DNA of 64,000 bases, taken from Archangium lipolyticum. GTDB lineage: Bacteria > Myxococcota > Myxococcia > Myxococcales > Myxococcaceae. Every line of letters starts with the position of its first letter. Within the stretch, counting starts at the first letter, position 1. Shown here piece by piece: positions 46,834 through 56,139 of this stretch. The translations under genes and the position numbers were made by a program. Under the pieces are notes generated by a model. The model ran no database searches. It was given only the letters and a program-made list of their open reading frames with translations, and had not been told where the DNA came from. The DNA lies in NCBI RefSeq assembly GCF_024623785.1, contig NZ_JANKBZ010000012.1, positions 268,592 through 332,591 of the forward strand, read 5' to 3'.

Positions 46834-48894
46834 ATGAGCGGAGCCCAGCCTTCCCGGCCAGGACATGAAAGAGCCCGGCGTCAGCCGCCGCACCCGCCCC
46901 GGCGGCACGACGTACCGGAGCAGCACCTGCCCCAGGCGGGGATGGAGGTGGCCGGATACCGGCTGGAGGCCACGCTGGGCAGCGGCGGCCAGGGCACCGT
47001 GTTCCGCGCCCGGCGCGAGGAGCTGCTGTTCGCGGTGAAGTTCATCTCCCTGCCACATGCCGCCCCCTGGGCCTGGCGCGAGCTGGATGTCCGGGTGAAG
47101 CTGTGGCGCGCGGGAGGGTTGCCGCTGGAGGGTCATGGCCTGTGGCCCGCCCGAGAGCCTCGCTTCCTGTTCATCGTCACACCCTATGTGCGCGGGCAAC
47201 CGTTGGACGCATGGGCCCGGGAGCACAACCCCAACGCGTTCGAGGTGGCGGACCTGGTGCGCCAGGCCGCGCGGTTGCTGGGGGTGGTGCACGCGGCCGG
47301 AGTCGTCCACCGGGACGTGAAGGGGCCCAACCTGCTGGTATACGGCGAGGGCCGGCTGACGCTGGTGGACTTCGGCGTGGCCACGTACGAGGGCGCTCCC
47401 GTGGTGACGGGTCCCATGCCGCCGGGTACCTGGCCCTATCTCAGCCCCCGGGTGTGGCGCGCCTGGCGCGGCGAGGAGGACTCGCGTGCCAGCCCGGGCG
47501 ATGACCTCTGGGCACTGGGCGTGGAGCTCTACCAGTTGCTCACCGGAGGGCTGCCCTTCCGGGGAAGAGAAGGCGAGCTGGTGCACGCCATCCTGCACCA
47601 GGAGCCGAGGGTGCCACACGAGCTCAACCCGCGAGTGCCCAGGGCGCTGGGGGAGGTGTGCTGGCGCATGCTGCGCAAGCAGCCCGGGGAGAGGTACGCG
47701 GACGCGCGAGCTGTGGAGGCGGCGCTGGAGGAGGTGCTGAAGCAGGCGGACGAGGCGTGGAAGGTGCCACTGTGCGAGGCCTGGGGTCCTCACAACGCCA
47801 CCACCTCGTGGCAGCAGGAGCTGGGGGGAGAGGTGGACCTGCTGGCGCTGTACGAGCGCCGGGCCTCCTATGCGCAGCGGCCGGTGAGGGGCAAGCCGCG
47901 TCCGCCAGACGAGGTGTCCACCGAGGGCGTCGAGGTGCCACCTGGGTCCGAGGTTCCGCTCACGGACGAGGATCCCACGAGGGAGACCGTGCCGCCCGCC
48001 ACGCCAGCGCGACCGCGTGCCCCGGACGCGCCTGCCGTGCGCTCGCGACGGGTGCTCCAAGTCGCCGGTGCGGCGCTGGTGCTGGCGCTGTGCATGTGGC
48101 TCACCGTGGGCCCGCCGCCGCGTCTCTCCATGTCCACGACCTCACCGGTGGGGACACCCCGAGCCGTCCTACCGCCAGAGTTCTACCCCATCACCCTGGA
48201 GCCGGGTGGCAAGGAAGTGGCGCCCCCGTGGCGGCGGCTGGAAGGTGACGGCGGCGCGGCGCCCGAAGTGGCGGCAACCCCCGCGCCCGTCGCCAGCGCG
48301 ACGCACTCCCAGGACACGCGCGTGAGGACACTTCGCAAGGCTCCCCAGGACACCCAGCAGCAGCCATCCAAGGACTCGGGCTCCGCGGCCGCGAAGGCGG
48401 GGGCGGCCCTCATCGGCTGCGCCCTCGCCACCGGTTGCCCCGGCCCCACCACCACGGCTGTCCGCCAGGTGCGGCCCCTGCCATCCCCCACCGAGTGCCC
48501 GCCCGACTCGGTGCAGACCATGAAGGAGCTGGGCTTCCGCATCGGCAAGAGCGAAACCGCCCTGTTCCCCAACCAGAACAGGGGAGAGGAGAATTTCGTT
48601 CCCGTGCGTGAGGGCCCGGGCACCACGATGCGAATCGTCCTGAGAGACCCCACGACGAAGGTGCCCGCGGGCACCATGGTGTCCGGGGCGCTCTTCTTCG
48701 GCACGGACCGCATCCACGGCCGCTTCACCCAACTCCACACTCCGGATGGGCATACGTACCCCGTCTGCATGGTGCTCGTTGACCGGGGCGGCGACGTGGG
48801 GGTGGGGGGCAAGCAGGTGAAGCCGGGCGAGAAGCCGGGCACCGCGCTGATTTCAGACTCCGAAGGCGTCATGCCGGTGGAGCGTTTCGAGTAG
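46834..48894 (+). CDS. membrane Ser/Thr protein kinase
   Basis: 686 residues from the ATG at 46834 (GGAGG 8 bases upstream). A eukaryotic-type kinase domain at about 38-300: GSGGQGTVF, catalytic Lys69 in FAVKF, VVHRDVKGPN (Asp161), LVDFGVATYEG, TWPYLSPRVWRAW. A cytoplasmic linker leads to one membrane helix at about 407-426. The outside part is Pro/Ser-rich with Cys (IGCALATGCPG) and ends in a small folded domain of about 130 residues (FVPVREGPGTTMRIVLRD, GALFFGTDRIHGRFTQL). It is followed by a DUF2381 gene, as often seen in myxobacteria, so the pair may form a signalling unit. Confidence 0.9.
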   Translation: MSGAQPSRPGHERARRQPPHPPRRHDVPEQHLPQAGMEVAGYRLEATLGSGGQGTVFRARREELLFAVKFISLPHAAPWAWRELDVRVKLWRAGGLPLEGHGLWPAREPRFLFIVTPYVRGQPLDAWAREHNPNAFEVADLVRQAARLLGVVHAAGVVHRDVKGPNLLVYGEGRLTLVDFGVATYEGAPVVTGPMPPGTWPYLSPRVWRAWRGEEDSRASPGDDLWALGVELYQLLTGGLPFRGREGELVHAILHQEPRVPHELNPRVPRALGEVCWRMLRKQPGERYADARAVEAALEEVLKQADEAWKVPLCEAWGPHNATTSWQQELGGEVDLLALYERRASYAQRPVRGKPRPPDEVSTEGVEVPPGSEVPLTDEDPTRETVPPATPARPRAPDAPAVRSRRVLQVAGAALVLALCMWLTVGPPPRLSMSTTSPVGTPRAVLPPEFYPITLEPGGKEVAPPWRRLEGDGGAAPEVAATPAPVASATHSQDTRVRTLRKAPQDTQQQPSKDSGSAAAKAGAALIGCALATGCPGPTTTAVRQVRPLPSPTECPPDSVQTMKELGFRIGKSETALFPNQNRGEENFVPVREGPGTTMRIVLRDPTTKVPAGTMVSGALFFGTDRIHGRFTQLHTPDGHTYPVCMVLVDRGGDVGVGGKQVKPGEKPGTALISDSEGVMPVERFE

Positions 48895-48984
48895 AGGGCC
48901 CGGCAGCGGACGAGGGCGGACGGAAGAGCAGGGGCGACGTAGGAGGTGCTTGTTTCCCAGAGCACTCCGGAGGTAGTACGACCC

Positions 48985-49914
48985 ATGCCCTGCCCGCTGC
49001 CCACCGCCCCCCTGCTGCTGGCGCTCCTCGCCACGACGCCTGTCCTCGCCGAGCCCTCGTCCGAAATCTGGGACGCCGTAGCCGCTCGCCACCTCGAGCT
49101 GACAGCGGACAGCTCCGGGCAGGTGCACGAGGTGCGCATCAGCCCCGGCCTCACCACCACCCTGGTGTTCAACGCGCCGCTGCTGCGCGGAGGCGTGGTG
49201 CTGGAGGCGCGCGAGCGTTTCCGGGCAATGACAGTGGACGAGGCCACGGGCATCGTCACGTTCCTCCCTTCGGGGGCGCTGCCACCGGGGACGCAACCAC
49301 TCCTCACGGTGCGCTTCGCGGATGGCGCGGTGCCGGCGAGCGTCACCTTCCGGTTGGTGGTGCACCCCACCCGGGCCGAGCCGCAGGTGAATGTGTACCG
49401 CGAGCCGCGCTCGGCCGAGTCCTTTCAACTGGAGGCGAGACAGGAGCGCGAGCGGGCCGAGCGGTGCGAAGCGTGGCTGGCGCAAACCCAGACAGAGCAG
49501 AAGAGCCCCGGAGGCATTGCCGGGCTCATCGACTCCGGGCTGGTGGGCAAGAAAGGCATCGCGGCACAGGACATCTACGACACCACCCGACAGCTTCCCG
49601 GAGAGGCTCTCAAGAGAAACAATGCTTACAGCTACCGTGCCGAAGGCCGGGTGGTGGTGGCGCTGGCGGTGGAGAACACAAGCGCCCAGTCCTGGACGGT
49701 GGACGCGGAAGGCGTGACGCTGGTGGGCAAAGGCGGCGCGCCGTTGCGGGTGCTGCGCGTGTGGCAACCGGAGCCCCTTCCTCCAGGAGGAAGGAGACGC
49801 GTGGTGGTGGAGGCGGAGGCCACGGAGGAGCAGGCCCGGGGCGCCTATGTCCTCCGCATGGGAGAGGCGAACGGGCCACGCACCATCACTCTCCGTGGCG
49901 TGACGTTCCCTTGA
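48985..49914 (+). CDS. DUF2381 (TIGR02268) family exported protein
   Basis: 309 residues from the ATG at 48985 (GGAGG 11 bases upstream); signal peptide of about 18 residues (PTAPLLLALLATTPVLA). Family TIGR02268 is a paralogous group described in Myxococcus xanthus, with beta-rich domains and no known function. Visible: TTLVFNAPLLRGGVVLEA, FRLVVHPTRAEPQVNVYRE, a central coil rich in Glu/Arg/Gln (ARQERERAERCEAWLAQ), and a C-terminal Ig-like part (VVVALAVENTSAQSWTVDAE). It lies 90 bases after a Ser/Thr kinase and is probably periplasmic, where it might act as its partner or sensor. Confidence 0.88.
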   Translation: MPCPLPTAPLLLALLATTPVLAEPSSEIWDAVAARHLELTADSSGQVHEVRISPGLTTTLVFNAPLLRGGVVLEARERFRAMTVDEATGIVTFLPSGALPPGTQPLLTVRFADGAVPASVTFRLVVHPTRAEPQVNVYREPRSAESFQLEARQERERAERCEAWLAQTQTEQKSPGGIAGLIDSGLVGKKGIAAQDIYDTTRQLPGEALKRNNAYSYRAEGRVVVALAVENTSAQSWTVDAEGVTLVGKGGAPLRVLRVWQPEPLPPGGRRRVVVEAEATEEQARGAYVLRMGEANGPRTITLRGVTFP

Positions 49915-49969
49915 GAATCCAAATCAATCTCTTGTCCGCTATACTTAAAGGATCGAGGAACTTCCATAC
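49915..49969 (+). promoter_or_regulatory. AT-rich leader of the gene at 49970
   Basis: An AT-rich 55-base stretch with TATACT at 49940 (possible -10) and GAGGAAC at 49954 as ribosome site. No -35 at normal spacing, so the promoter call is weak. Confidence 0.3.
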
Positions 49970-50554
49970 ATGAAGCCGGACCTGTTCGCCGACGCACTCG
50001 TTCAACTCGTTCACTGCTACTACCCTTCCGGCCTTTGCAATGATGCTCCCCGATACAAGGAATCAGAAGAGGGCCAACGCCTCACCCGGCTGATTCAAGC
50101 CAACGTGCAACCTTCGCCAACCTGGAAGGCATTCACCCAGCGGGTCGTCCAGGAGTTCCCCGACTGCAACGTCTGGGACACGACCGTGCCCTGGCATGAG
50201 CCCTGTAACAGCGTGCGGGTCTCCCTCCCTGGCTCGATGCCAGATGCCCCCCATTACGACTGTGTCGTTTGCCTGCTGAGCCAGCTCGCGCCGGTGTATG
50301 CCCTCTACGCGTCCCACGCACAGAGATCATCGCCCCCTGAACGAAAGAGCTGGCTCCGCTTTCCACCCGTCCCCCCCGAGTTCCAGGAGCACGAGGCGAA
50401 GCTCTGCGGGCTCATCGAGTCCACCCTCGGCTTCACCCGCCTGTCCAACGAGGCGCTCTTCACCCCCGTACCGGACCTCGTCCCACGCTCGGCCAATTAC
50501 GGACCCGGCGAAGCGCAGCTCATCGACTGCCTCTTCACCCCGCATCGCTGGTGA
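49970..50554 (+). CDS. hypothetical protein, Cys/Trp-rich
   Basis: 194 residues, no signal peptide or membrane helix. Cys and Trp are frequent (VHCYYPSGLCNDAP, PDCNVWDTTVPWHEPCNS, YDCVVCLLSQLAPVYALYAS), and the C-terminus has VPDLVPRSANYGPGEAQL. The look is that of polymorphic-toxin immunity or similar accessory proteins, but there is no toxin gene next to it and I do not assign a family. Codon use has more A/T than the neighbours, consistent with the AT-rich leader and possible transfer. It is convergent with the glycosyltransferase gene 6 bases away. Confidence 0.65.
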   Translation: MKPDLFADALVQLVHCYYPSGLCNDAPRYKESEEGQRLTRLIQANVQPSPTWKAFTQRVVQEFPDCNVWDTTVPWHEPCNSVRVSLPGSMPDAPHYDCVVCLLSQLAPVYALYASHAQRSSPPERKSWLRFPPVPPEFQEHEAKLCGLIESTLGFTRLSNEALFTPVPDLVPRSANYGPGEAQLIDCLFTPHRW

Positions 50555-50560
50555 GCTGGT

Positions 50561-51877
50561 TCAACGAGCCGCCGCCGCTTCCTTCAACCACCGCGAAATC
50601 TCATCCGCGGCGAGCACCTCGGCCCCCTCGTTGCTGGCGCGTGTACCGAGTGCCCTGGCCCGCTCGCGAACCTCCGGACGATCGACTTCCCGGAGCGCGG
50701 AAGCCAGACGCTCCACGCTCAGCTCACGTCTGGCCAGCATCGTCCCGATGCCCTTCTCGCGCACGACGTGTCCCCAGACATCCTGTGCGAAGAAGGCCGG
50801 AACGATCACCGAGGGCACGCCCGCCGTGGTCACCGCCCCCGTCGTCCCGGCCCCTCCGTGGTGCACGACCGCCTTCACCCGGGGAAAGAGCCAGTCGTGC
50901 GGCAGGTTGTCATCCACGTACACGTCCGCCGGGAACGAGCTCCGCCCGTCCACGGTGTTGCGGTGCAGGATGCCCCGCTGACCCGTGACGCGCAGGGCCT
51001 CGAGCAGCACGTCCGTCACGGCCTTCTTGTCGTGCACGCCCCAGCTCCCGAAGCCGATGTAGACGGGAGGCGCTCCCGCCTCGACGAAGTCCTTCAACCG
51101 CGCGTCCGGCTGCTGCTGCGTCGGCAGACGCCAGCGCCCCGTCTGGGAGAACCACTCGGGCCAATCATCGGGCCGCTCCACCAACTCCCGGCTCCACGCC
51201 ACCAGCACCGGCAACCGGAAGAGGAGTCCGGGACGGTGATACTCACCCAGCAGGTCCACCGGCAGCCCCTGCTCCCTCCGCCACGCGTTCACCTGGTCCC
51301 ACGTGAAGAGCCCACCAACGATGTTCTTCAGGCGCGTGGTGGCGAGGTTGAGCAGCTCGTTGCGCTGCTGGAGGCGGTTGTCCGAGACGCAATGGCGCCG
51401 CGTCGGAATGAAGCCCGGATCGAAGAAGGCCTGGAAGATGGGGAGGCCGCGCCGCTCGGCGATGTGGAGCGCGGGGCTCGTGAAGGCCGCGTTGTTGAGG
51501 AGGACGTCGGCCCCCTCCGTCGCCCGCCAGAACTGCCGGAACTGCGAGGGCACCAGGCGCCTCTGCCACGACGCGAAGAGCTTCACCCCGCCCGGCCCTC
51601 CGTCGCTGCTCGCGAGGGAGTGCATCAGCTCCTCGGTGCCGTCCTCCTCCATCTCGAAGAAGTCGAGCCCGTTCTCCTCGACGAAGGAGCGGAAGGGAGC
51701 CCTCGCCGCGAGCGTCACACGGTGACCGCGGCGGATGAGCTCCGTCCCGAGGGCGACGAAGGGCTGTACGTCTCCCCGCGAGCCCCACGTGAGCGCCACG
51801 AACCGCAGGGAAGGCTTCCACTGGAAATGGCGCAGGTACTCCCTGGGCCAGAGGGTCCACTTCGATGTCGTCGTCAT
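50561..51877 (-). CDS. UGT-type glycosyltransferase (sterol/rhamnosyl group)
   Basis: 438 residues. GT-B fold of the GT1/GT28 border type: LRFVALTWGSRGDVQPFVALG at the N-terminal half (given core: TWGSRGDVQPF), IGFGSWGVHDKK at the domain boundary and the donor signature VVHHGGAGTTGAVTTAGVPS with FFAQDVWGHVV. Relatives glycosylate sterols, lipids or polyketides. The ATG at 51877 immediately follows the TGA of the phosphoesterase gene (TGAATG), so translation is coupled. An N-terminal extension of about 24 residues precedes the usual start of the fold. Confidence 0.9.
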   Translation of the reverse strand: MTTTSKWTLWPREYLRHFQWKPSLRFVALTWGSRGDVQPFVALGTELIRRGHRVTLAARAPFRSFVEENGLDFFEMEEDGTEELMHSLASSDGGPGGVKLFASWQRRLVPSQFRQFWRATEGADVLLNNAAFTSPALHIAERRGLPIFQAFFDPGFIPTRRHCVSDNRLQQRNELLNLATTRLKNIVGGLFTWDQVNAWRREQGLPVDLLGEYHRPGLLFRLPVLVAWSRELVERPDDWPEWFSQTGRWRLPTQQQPDARLKDFVEAGAPPVYIGFGSWGVHDKKAVTDVLLEALRVTGQRGILHRNTVDGRSSFPADVYVDDNLPHDWLFPRVKAVVHHGGAGTTGAVTTAGVPSVIVPAFFAQDVWGHVVREKGIGTMLARRELSVERLASALREVDRPEVRERARALGTRASNEGAEVLAADEISRWLKEAAAAR

Positions 51878-52786
51878 TCAGTACCCCGTCCCCAGGGGCT
51901 CGGGTCCGGAGGGCGCTGGCAACGAGCGCAGGCCCCACGGCTCCCCGGCACGCCAGGACACTTCTCCGGAAATACCCCACCCGGCACACACCACGTCCCG
52001 GCCCCGGAACTCCATCCAGAACACCGACTCGTCGGGCCGCGCCGCCTGGTCCAGGCAGGCCACACGCGTCGACGCCCGCCCACCGCTGGCCCCCAGCGTC
52101 ACCGCGAAGGCCCGGTGCGAGTGCCCGCAGAGCACCCACTTCGGATGCACCGTCTCCACCAGCCTCCGGGTGATGGGGTTGCCAATCCAGTACGACGGCA
52201 GCGTCCGGCCCGGCGGCGGCTCTCCCTGCTCTTGCGCCCGCTGCGGCAGGCCCCTCGGCCACTCGTGTACCAGCATCAGGTCCACGTCCCGCAACGCCGC
52301 CACCTTCTCCACCTCGGGCGCGCGGAAGTACCCGGCCTGCTTCGCCGTGTCGAGCGAGCGCGGCCTCTTCAGCGGCTGCTCGTAGAAACGCGGCGCGTGG
52401 ATGCCCGACAGGTACCCCACCCGCAGCCCGTGCAGCTCCTTGAGGCCCGCCCGCCCCAGGTAGTGCACGTTCGGCGCGAGCTGGAAGCCGTCCGGCGCGT
52501 CGTGCAGCGCCTCGAAGTCCTCGTTGTTCCCCGCGATGAAGTACATCGGCCGCTTCATCGCCCGCACCCCGTCCGCGTACTCGGCGAACTCGGCCGGCAT
52601 GGCGCGCTTGGTCGCCTTGCGCCTCTGGTCATCCGCGTGCCGGAAGGCCTCCACGTCACCCACCGCCAGCACCAGGTCCACCGGACGGCCCCGCGCCTCC
52701 GCCAGCGCGTCGAGCCACGCATCAACGCGCTGAAAGCGCCCGTGGATGTCTCCCACACCGGCGACCAGGAGGGATTCTGGAGGCAT
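51878..52786 (-). CDS. Dbr1-like calcineurin-fold metallophosphoesterase
   Basis: 302 residues from the ATG at 52786. Metal-binding motifs of the family are in order: GVGDIHG near 11-17, LAVGDVEAFRHADD near 42, AGNNEDFEAL near 86, VHEWPRG near 175 and CGHSH near 220. The region between them (LAPNVHYLGRAGLKEL, LRVGYLSGIHAPRFY, VDLMLVHEWPRG) is close to eukaryotic RNA lariat debranching enzyme, with the same spacing. Asn88 stands where most have the catalytic His (GNH). It is stop-start coupled to a glycosyltransferase gene. Cytoplasmic; the substrate is unknown. Confidence 0.85.
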   Translation of the reverse strand: MPPESLLVAGVGDIHGRFQRVDAWLDALAEARGRPVDLVLAVGDVEAFRHADDQRRKATKRAMPAEFAEYADGVRAMKRPMYFIAGNNEDFEALHDAPDGFQLAPNVHYLGRAGLKELHGLRVGYLSGIHAPRFYEQPLKRPRSLDTAKQAGYFRAPEVEKVAALRDVDLMLVHEWPRGLPQRAQEQGEPPPGRTLPSYWIGNPITRRLVETVHPKWVLCGHSHRAFAVTLGASGGRASTRVACLDQAARPDESVFWMEFRGRDVVCAGWGISGEVSWRAGEPWGLRSLPAPSGPEPLGTGY

Positions 52787-52858
52787 CGTGCCTACCAACC
52801 TGCCCCGCCCCGCGCGCCCTGTCGAGTGGGTTCTCCCCGCGCTGTGTCAAATAGGAAA

Positions 52859-52885
52859 AGGGACGCCCCCTGTGGGAGCGTCCCT
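52859..52885 (-). terminator. intrinsic terminator of the VWA lipoprotein gene
   Basis: AGGGACGC / GCGTCCCT arms with a short inner C/G stem; on the minus strand the hairpin is followed by TTTTCC. It lies 24 bases past the stop of 52910-55873. Confidence 0.75.
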
Positions 52886-52909
52886 CTCCGAGATCCCGGT
52901 CCCCCGGTC

Positions 52910-55873
52910 CTAGCAGCCCACCGGGTAGGTGATGTCCACGGACGCCCCGGGCGGAGGCGCCGTCTCGCTGTCGAAGACGAGGGTGTTGGTGTTCCGGTCG
53001 TACACCCACCCGGTCTTCACCTCCACGCCATCCACCTTCACCACGATGCGCGAGGGGTCCGACGGCGTCTCGCTCAGCGGGAAGGTGCGGTTGGGGCCGA
53101 AGGCGTTCTCGGAGATCTTCTCCAGCGAGTCGGCCCAGTTGGGCGTGCAGATGTTCTCCACCACGCCCCCCGTGTCCTGGGCGAGCTGGATGTAGCGGCT
53201 GCCGGAGCTGCTGGCCTTGGGGCACACACTCAGGTCCCCCGGCCCGACGATGGCGGAGAAGACGACCTTGCTCCGGTCTCCCCCCTTCAGGCCCAGGAGG
53301 AACGTCTCGTAGAAGGACACCGGCTGCGGCGAGAAGTCCTCCTCGTCCGACAGCGCGATGACGGCCAGCTTGGCCTCCTCGCGCAGGAAGCCCGAGTTGC
53401 CGTCCAGCACCTGCGGGGTACGCGGATCATCCACGTTGTACACCAGGGGATCCGCCAGGGCGCGGTACATGGCCTCCAGGCCCTGCTCGTTCCAGTGGCA
53501 CACGCCCACGTTGGTGTTGCGCGCGAAGACGGAGTCGGCCGCCGGCGTGGTGGGCGTGATGATGCGAGGCGACGAGTTGTCGACGGGGAAGAAGCGGCCG
53601 TTCTCACCGCCCTCGGCGCCACCGGGGCACATCGCCCAACCACCCGAGGAGCGCTCGAGGCCCGTGGTGGTGACGGCGATGTGGTAGTCCACGCCCGTGT
53701 TCGCCGCGTGCGTCAGGAAGGCCGCGAAGTTCTGACCCAGGTTCTGCTGCTCGTCCATCATCGAGCCCGAGTTGTCCACCAGGAACAGCACGTCCACCTT
53801 GGACAGCGACTGCTGGACGAACTGATCCGTCTGCTCGTTCTTGAGGACGCCCTTGCCCACCAGGCCCACGGTGTAGGGCGTGCCCGTGCCCAGGTCGAAC
53901 CGCATGGCGGCGGCGTCGTCCCCATCCCCCTGGGGCTCGTACGTCACCTTCACGCGCGACACGCTGTTGGCGGCGAGCACCTGCGGGAAGAGGAAGCCGT
54001 GCGACACCTTGAAGTCGCTGGCGTCACCGTCGAGGCCCAGGCCCACGAGCGTGGTGGGGCCGGCGCACTTGTTGTAGACGACCAGCTCGCGCTCCTTCGG
54101 ACCGCAGGTGAGCCGGGTGACGCCGAAGTCCAGGTTGGTGGGCTGCACGGAGAAGCACCCCTGCACACCGCGGCCGTGCAGCTGCGCCGTCAGGTGGCCG
54201 TTGCTCGGGTGGTTCACCCAGCCCTCCGCGATTCCGGAGAACTCGCCCTCCGCGCCCGGCTTGAAGCGCGCCAGCAGCAGGGCCCGCTGCCCCGGCTGGA
54301 GCACGGTGTTGCCCGTCTTGTCCGCGCGGAAGGCCTCGTCCGAGCCCTCGGCGATCTGCATCCCGGCCAGGTAGCACTCGGAGGAGCCCACGTTGCGCAC
54401 CCCCACGGCGAGCGTCACCTCCGAGCCCACCGGTACGTTGCCGAACTCCACCCGGGCCGGCTCCACCCGGTACTGGCAGGGCGAGAACACCTTGCCCGTC
54501 CCCACCACCTTCACCACCTCGGTGGAGGTGCTGCGCCCGTTGAGGAGCCTGGCGACGAGCTCCGCCTCACCCCCGCCGACGCCCGCGCGTGGCATGAAGG
54601 TGATGGGCACGGTGGCCGTCTGTCCCATGGGGATGGGCAGGCTGGTGGGCGCCTGCGTCAGCAGGAAGTAGCCCCCCTTCTTGGTGTTGAGCTTCAGGTC
54701 GCTCAGCAGGACGTCGTTGCGGCAGCGGTTGATGACCTGCACGTCCCGGGTGGCGCTCATGCCCTCGGCCACCACGCCGAAGTCGAGCGGATCCGGCTGC
54801 AGCACCACGCACGAGGTGCCACCCTCGCCCAGGAGCGCCACCTTGGGCCCCGGGTTCGAGGTGCCCAGGGGCCGCACGTCCAGCTCCAGACGCGCCTCGC
54901 GCACGGGGCCGCTGGCCGTCGGCGAGAAGCCCACCCGCACCTCCACCACCGCGCCTGGAGCGAGCACGTTGCCCGAGACGGTGGGCGCGCTCACCACGCG
55001 GAAGGCCCCGCTCACGTTGTCCAGCAGGTTCACCCCGCCCCAGGACATGGGCTCGGTGCCCAGGTTGCGGATGGTGATGCGCTCCTCGGCGACGGCGCCC
55101 AGCGCCACCCGGCCGAAGTCCACCCGCAGGGGCGTCACCTCCAGCTTCGAGGCGATGCCGGCCCCCGCCAGCGTCACCACCACCGGCTCGCACGTGGGGC
55201 ACACGCCCACGCGCGCCAGGCCCTGGGCCGAGCCCAGCCGCTCCGGCCGGAAGGAGAGCTGCAGCGCGCGCTGCTCGCCCGGCTTGAGCGTGAAGGCCGC
55301 TCCCGCGTCGCTGGAGCCGAACTCGTCCGCGTCCGCCCCGTCGATGTCCAGGCGCACCGGGCTCTCCACCCGGGTGGGATTGCGCACCACCAGCTCGCGC
55401 ACCGCCACGGTGCCCAGCTCCACGTTGCCGAAGTCGATCTGCGCCGTCTTCACCTCCACCCACGCCTTCACACCCTGGCCCGCCACGCCCAGGTGCGCCA
55501 CGCCGTCCTTGCCCGCGTTGTCGGCGTCCGTGAGCACATCCAGCATGCCCTGCACCGAGCCCTCCACGTCCGGCGTGAAGCGCACCTCCAGCTCGCGCTC
55601 ACCGCCCGCCTTCAGCTCGAAGGACTCGAAGGGCAGCACCTCCACGTTGGGCAGGGTCGCGGTGGCGCCGTGCACCGTGAAGGCCGCGCGGCCCTGGTTC
55701 ACCAGCCGCACCTTCATCGTCTTGGAAACACCCACCGCCGACAGGCCGAACTCGATCTTCTCGGGCGAGGCCACCAGCCCCGACTCGGCGCGATGCGACG
55801 AAGGCCGATCGCACCCCACCCCGATCAAGGCCCACAAACACGCCGCCATGCACACCCAGCGCAATTCAAACAT
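52910..55873 (-). CDS. large lipoprotein with choice-of-anchor-D repeats and VWA domain
   Basis: 987 residues from the ATG at 55873 (GGGGAGG upstream). Lipoprotein signal ends at LIGVGCDRP. Residues of about 30-660 hold at least five choice-of-anchor-D/ASH-like Ig modules, each with a xxDFGxVxxGxxxxxxxxxxN pattern (IDFGNVELGTVAV, VDFGRVALGAVAE, LDFGVVAEGMSA, VEFGNVPVGSEVT, LDFGVTRLTCG). A von Willebrand A domain follows at about 690-900 with the MIDAS motif LFLVDNSGSMMDE and ALSDEEDF. It ends in YPVGC. Probably outer-membrane, with adhesion or protein-binding role. Its own terminator and long leader suggest a monocistronic gene. Confidence 0.9.
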   Translation of the reverse strand: MFELRWVCMAACLWALIGVGCDRPSSHRAESGLVASPEKIEFGLSAVGVSKTMKVRLVNQGRAAFTVHGATATLPNVEVLPFESFELKAGGERELEVRFTPDVEGSVQGMLDVLTDADNAGKDGVAHLGVAGQGVKAWVEVKTAQIDFGNVELGTVAVRELVVRNPTRVESPVRLDIDGADADEFGSSDAGAAFTLKPGEQRALQLSFRPERLGSAQGLARVGVCPTCEPVVVTLAGAGIASKLEVTPLRVDFGRVALGAVAEERITIRNLGTEPMSWGGVNLLDNVSGAFRVVSAPTVSGNVLAPGAVVEVRVGFSPTASGPVREARLELDVRPLGTSNPGPKVALLGEGGTSCVVLQPDPLDFGVVAEGMSATRDVQVINRCRNDVLLSDLKLNTKKGGYFLLTQAPTSLPIPMGQTATVPITFMPRAGVGGGEAELVARLLNGRSTSTEVVKVVGTGKVFSPCQYRVEPARVEFGNVPVGSEVTLAVGVRNVGSSECYLAGMQIAEGSDEAFRADKTGNTVLQPGQRALLLARFKPGAEGEFSGIAEGWVNHPSNGHLTAQLHGRGVQGCFSVQPTNLDFGVTRLTCGPKERELVVYNKCAGPTTLVGLGLDGDASDFKVSHGFLFPQVLAANSVSRVKVTYEPQGDGDDAAAMRFDLGTGTPYTVGLVGKGVLKNEQTDQFVQQSLSKVDVLFLVDNSGSMMDEQQNLGQNFAAFLTHAANTGVDYHIAVTTTGLERSSGGWAMCPGGAEGGENGRFFPVDNSSPRIITPTTPAADSVFARNTNVGVCHWNEQGLEAMYRALADPLVYNVDDPRTPQVLDGNSGFLREEAKLAVIALSDEEDFSPQPVSFYETFLLGLKGGDRSKVVFSAIVGPGDLSVCPKASSSGSRYIQLAQDTGGVVENICTPNWADSLEKISENAFGPNRTFPLSETPSDPSRIVVKVDGVEVKTGWVYDRNTNTLVFDSETAPPPGASVDITYPVGC

Positions 55874-56139
55874 CGAAGCCTCCCCGGATCGGCGCACACA
55901 CCACCCGCGCGATCTCCAGCCACACCTGGGGTGAGGGCCTCTGCAACCTCGGGGCCTGGGGAAGCTCAGACCCCACTGACGCGACAAGTCGCGGGACTAC
56001 AGGGAAAACTATTGGACCAAGAGTGGAAACGAGCAGCCCGGCGCTCGATCCACCCTGAAAAGTCTTCCGGAATGCCCACCAGGTAACGGGAAAAAACCGG
56101 GACACACAGAGACAGGAAAGGGAAACACGAACTCCCCGC
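55874..56139. promoter_or_regulatory. 266-base region before the VWA gene and after the EamA gene
   Basis: No gene is seen. It holds the VWA gene's leader with ribosome site and must hold its promoter; TTGGTC near 56025 (minus strand) is the best -35-like hexamer but has no convincing partner. I see no T-tailed hairpin after the EamA gene. Confidence 0.35.

Noticed and set aside
49970..50554. Orphan gene as an immunity protein of a polymorphic toxin
   Set aside because: It has a general resemblance in size and residue mix, but no toxin gene is adjacent and no family motif can be named.
50768..56086. 1772-codon open frame on the plus strand
   Set aside because: It is the antisense shadow of the glycosyltransferase, phosphoesterase and VWA genes on the minus strand, rich in His/Arg/Leu with no family pattern. 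High GC gives long false frames. The same holds for 5179-9246, 9445-12585 and 27066-29480 on the plus strand.
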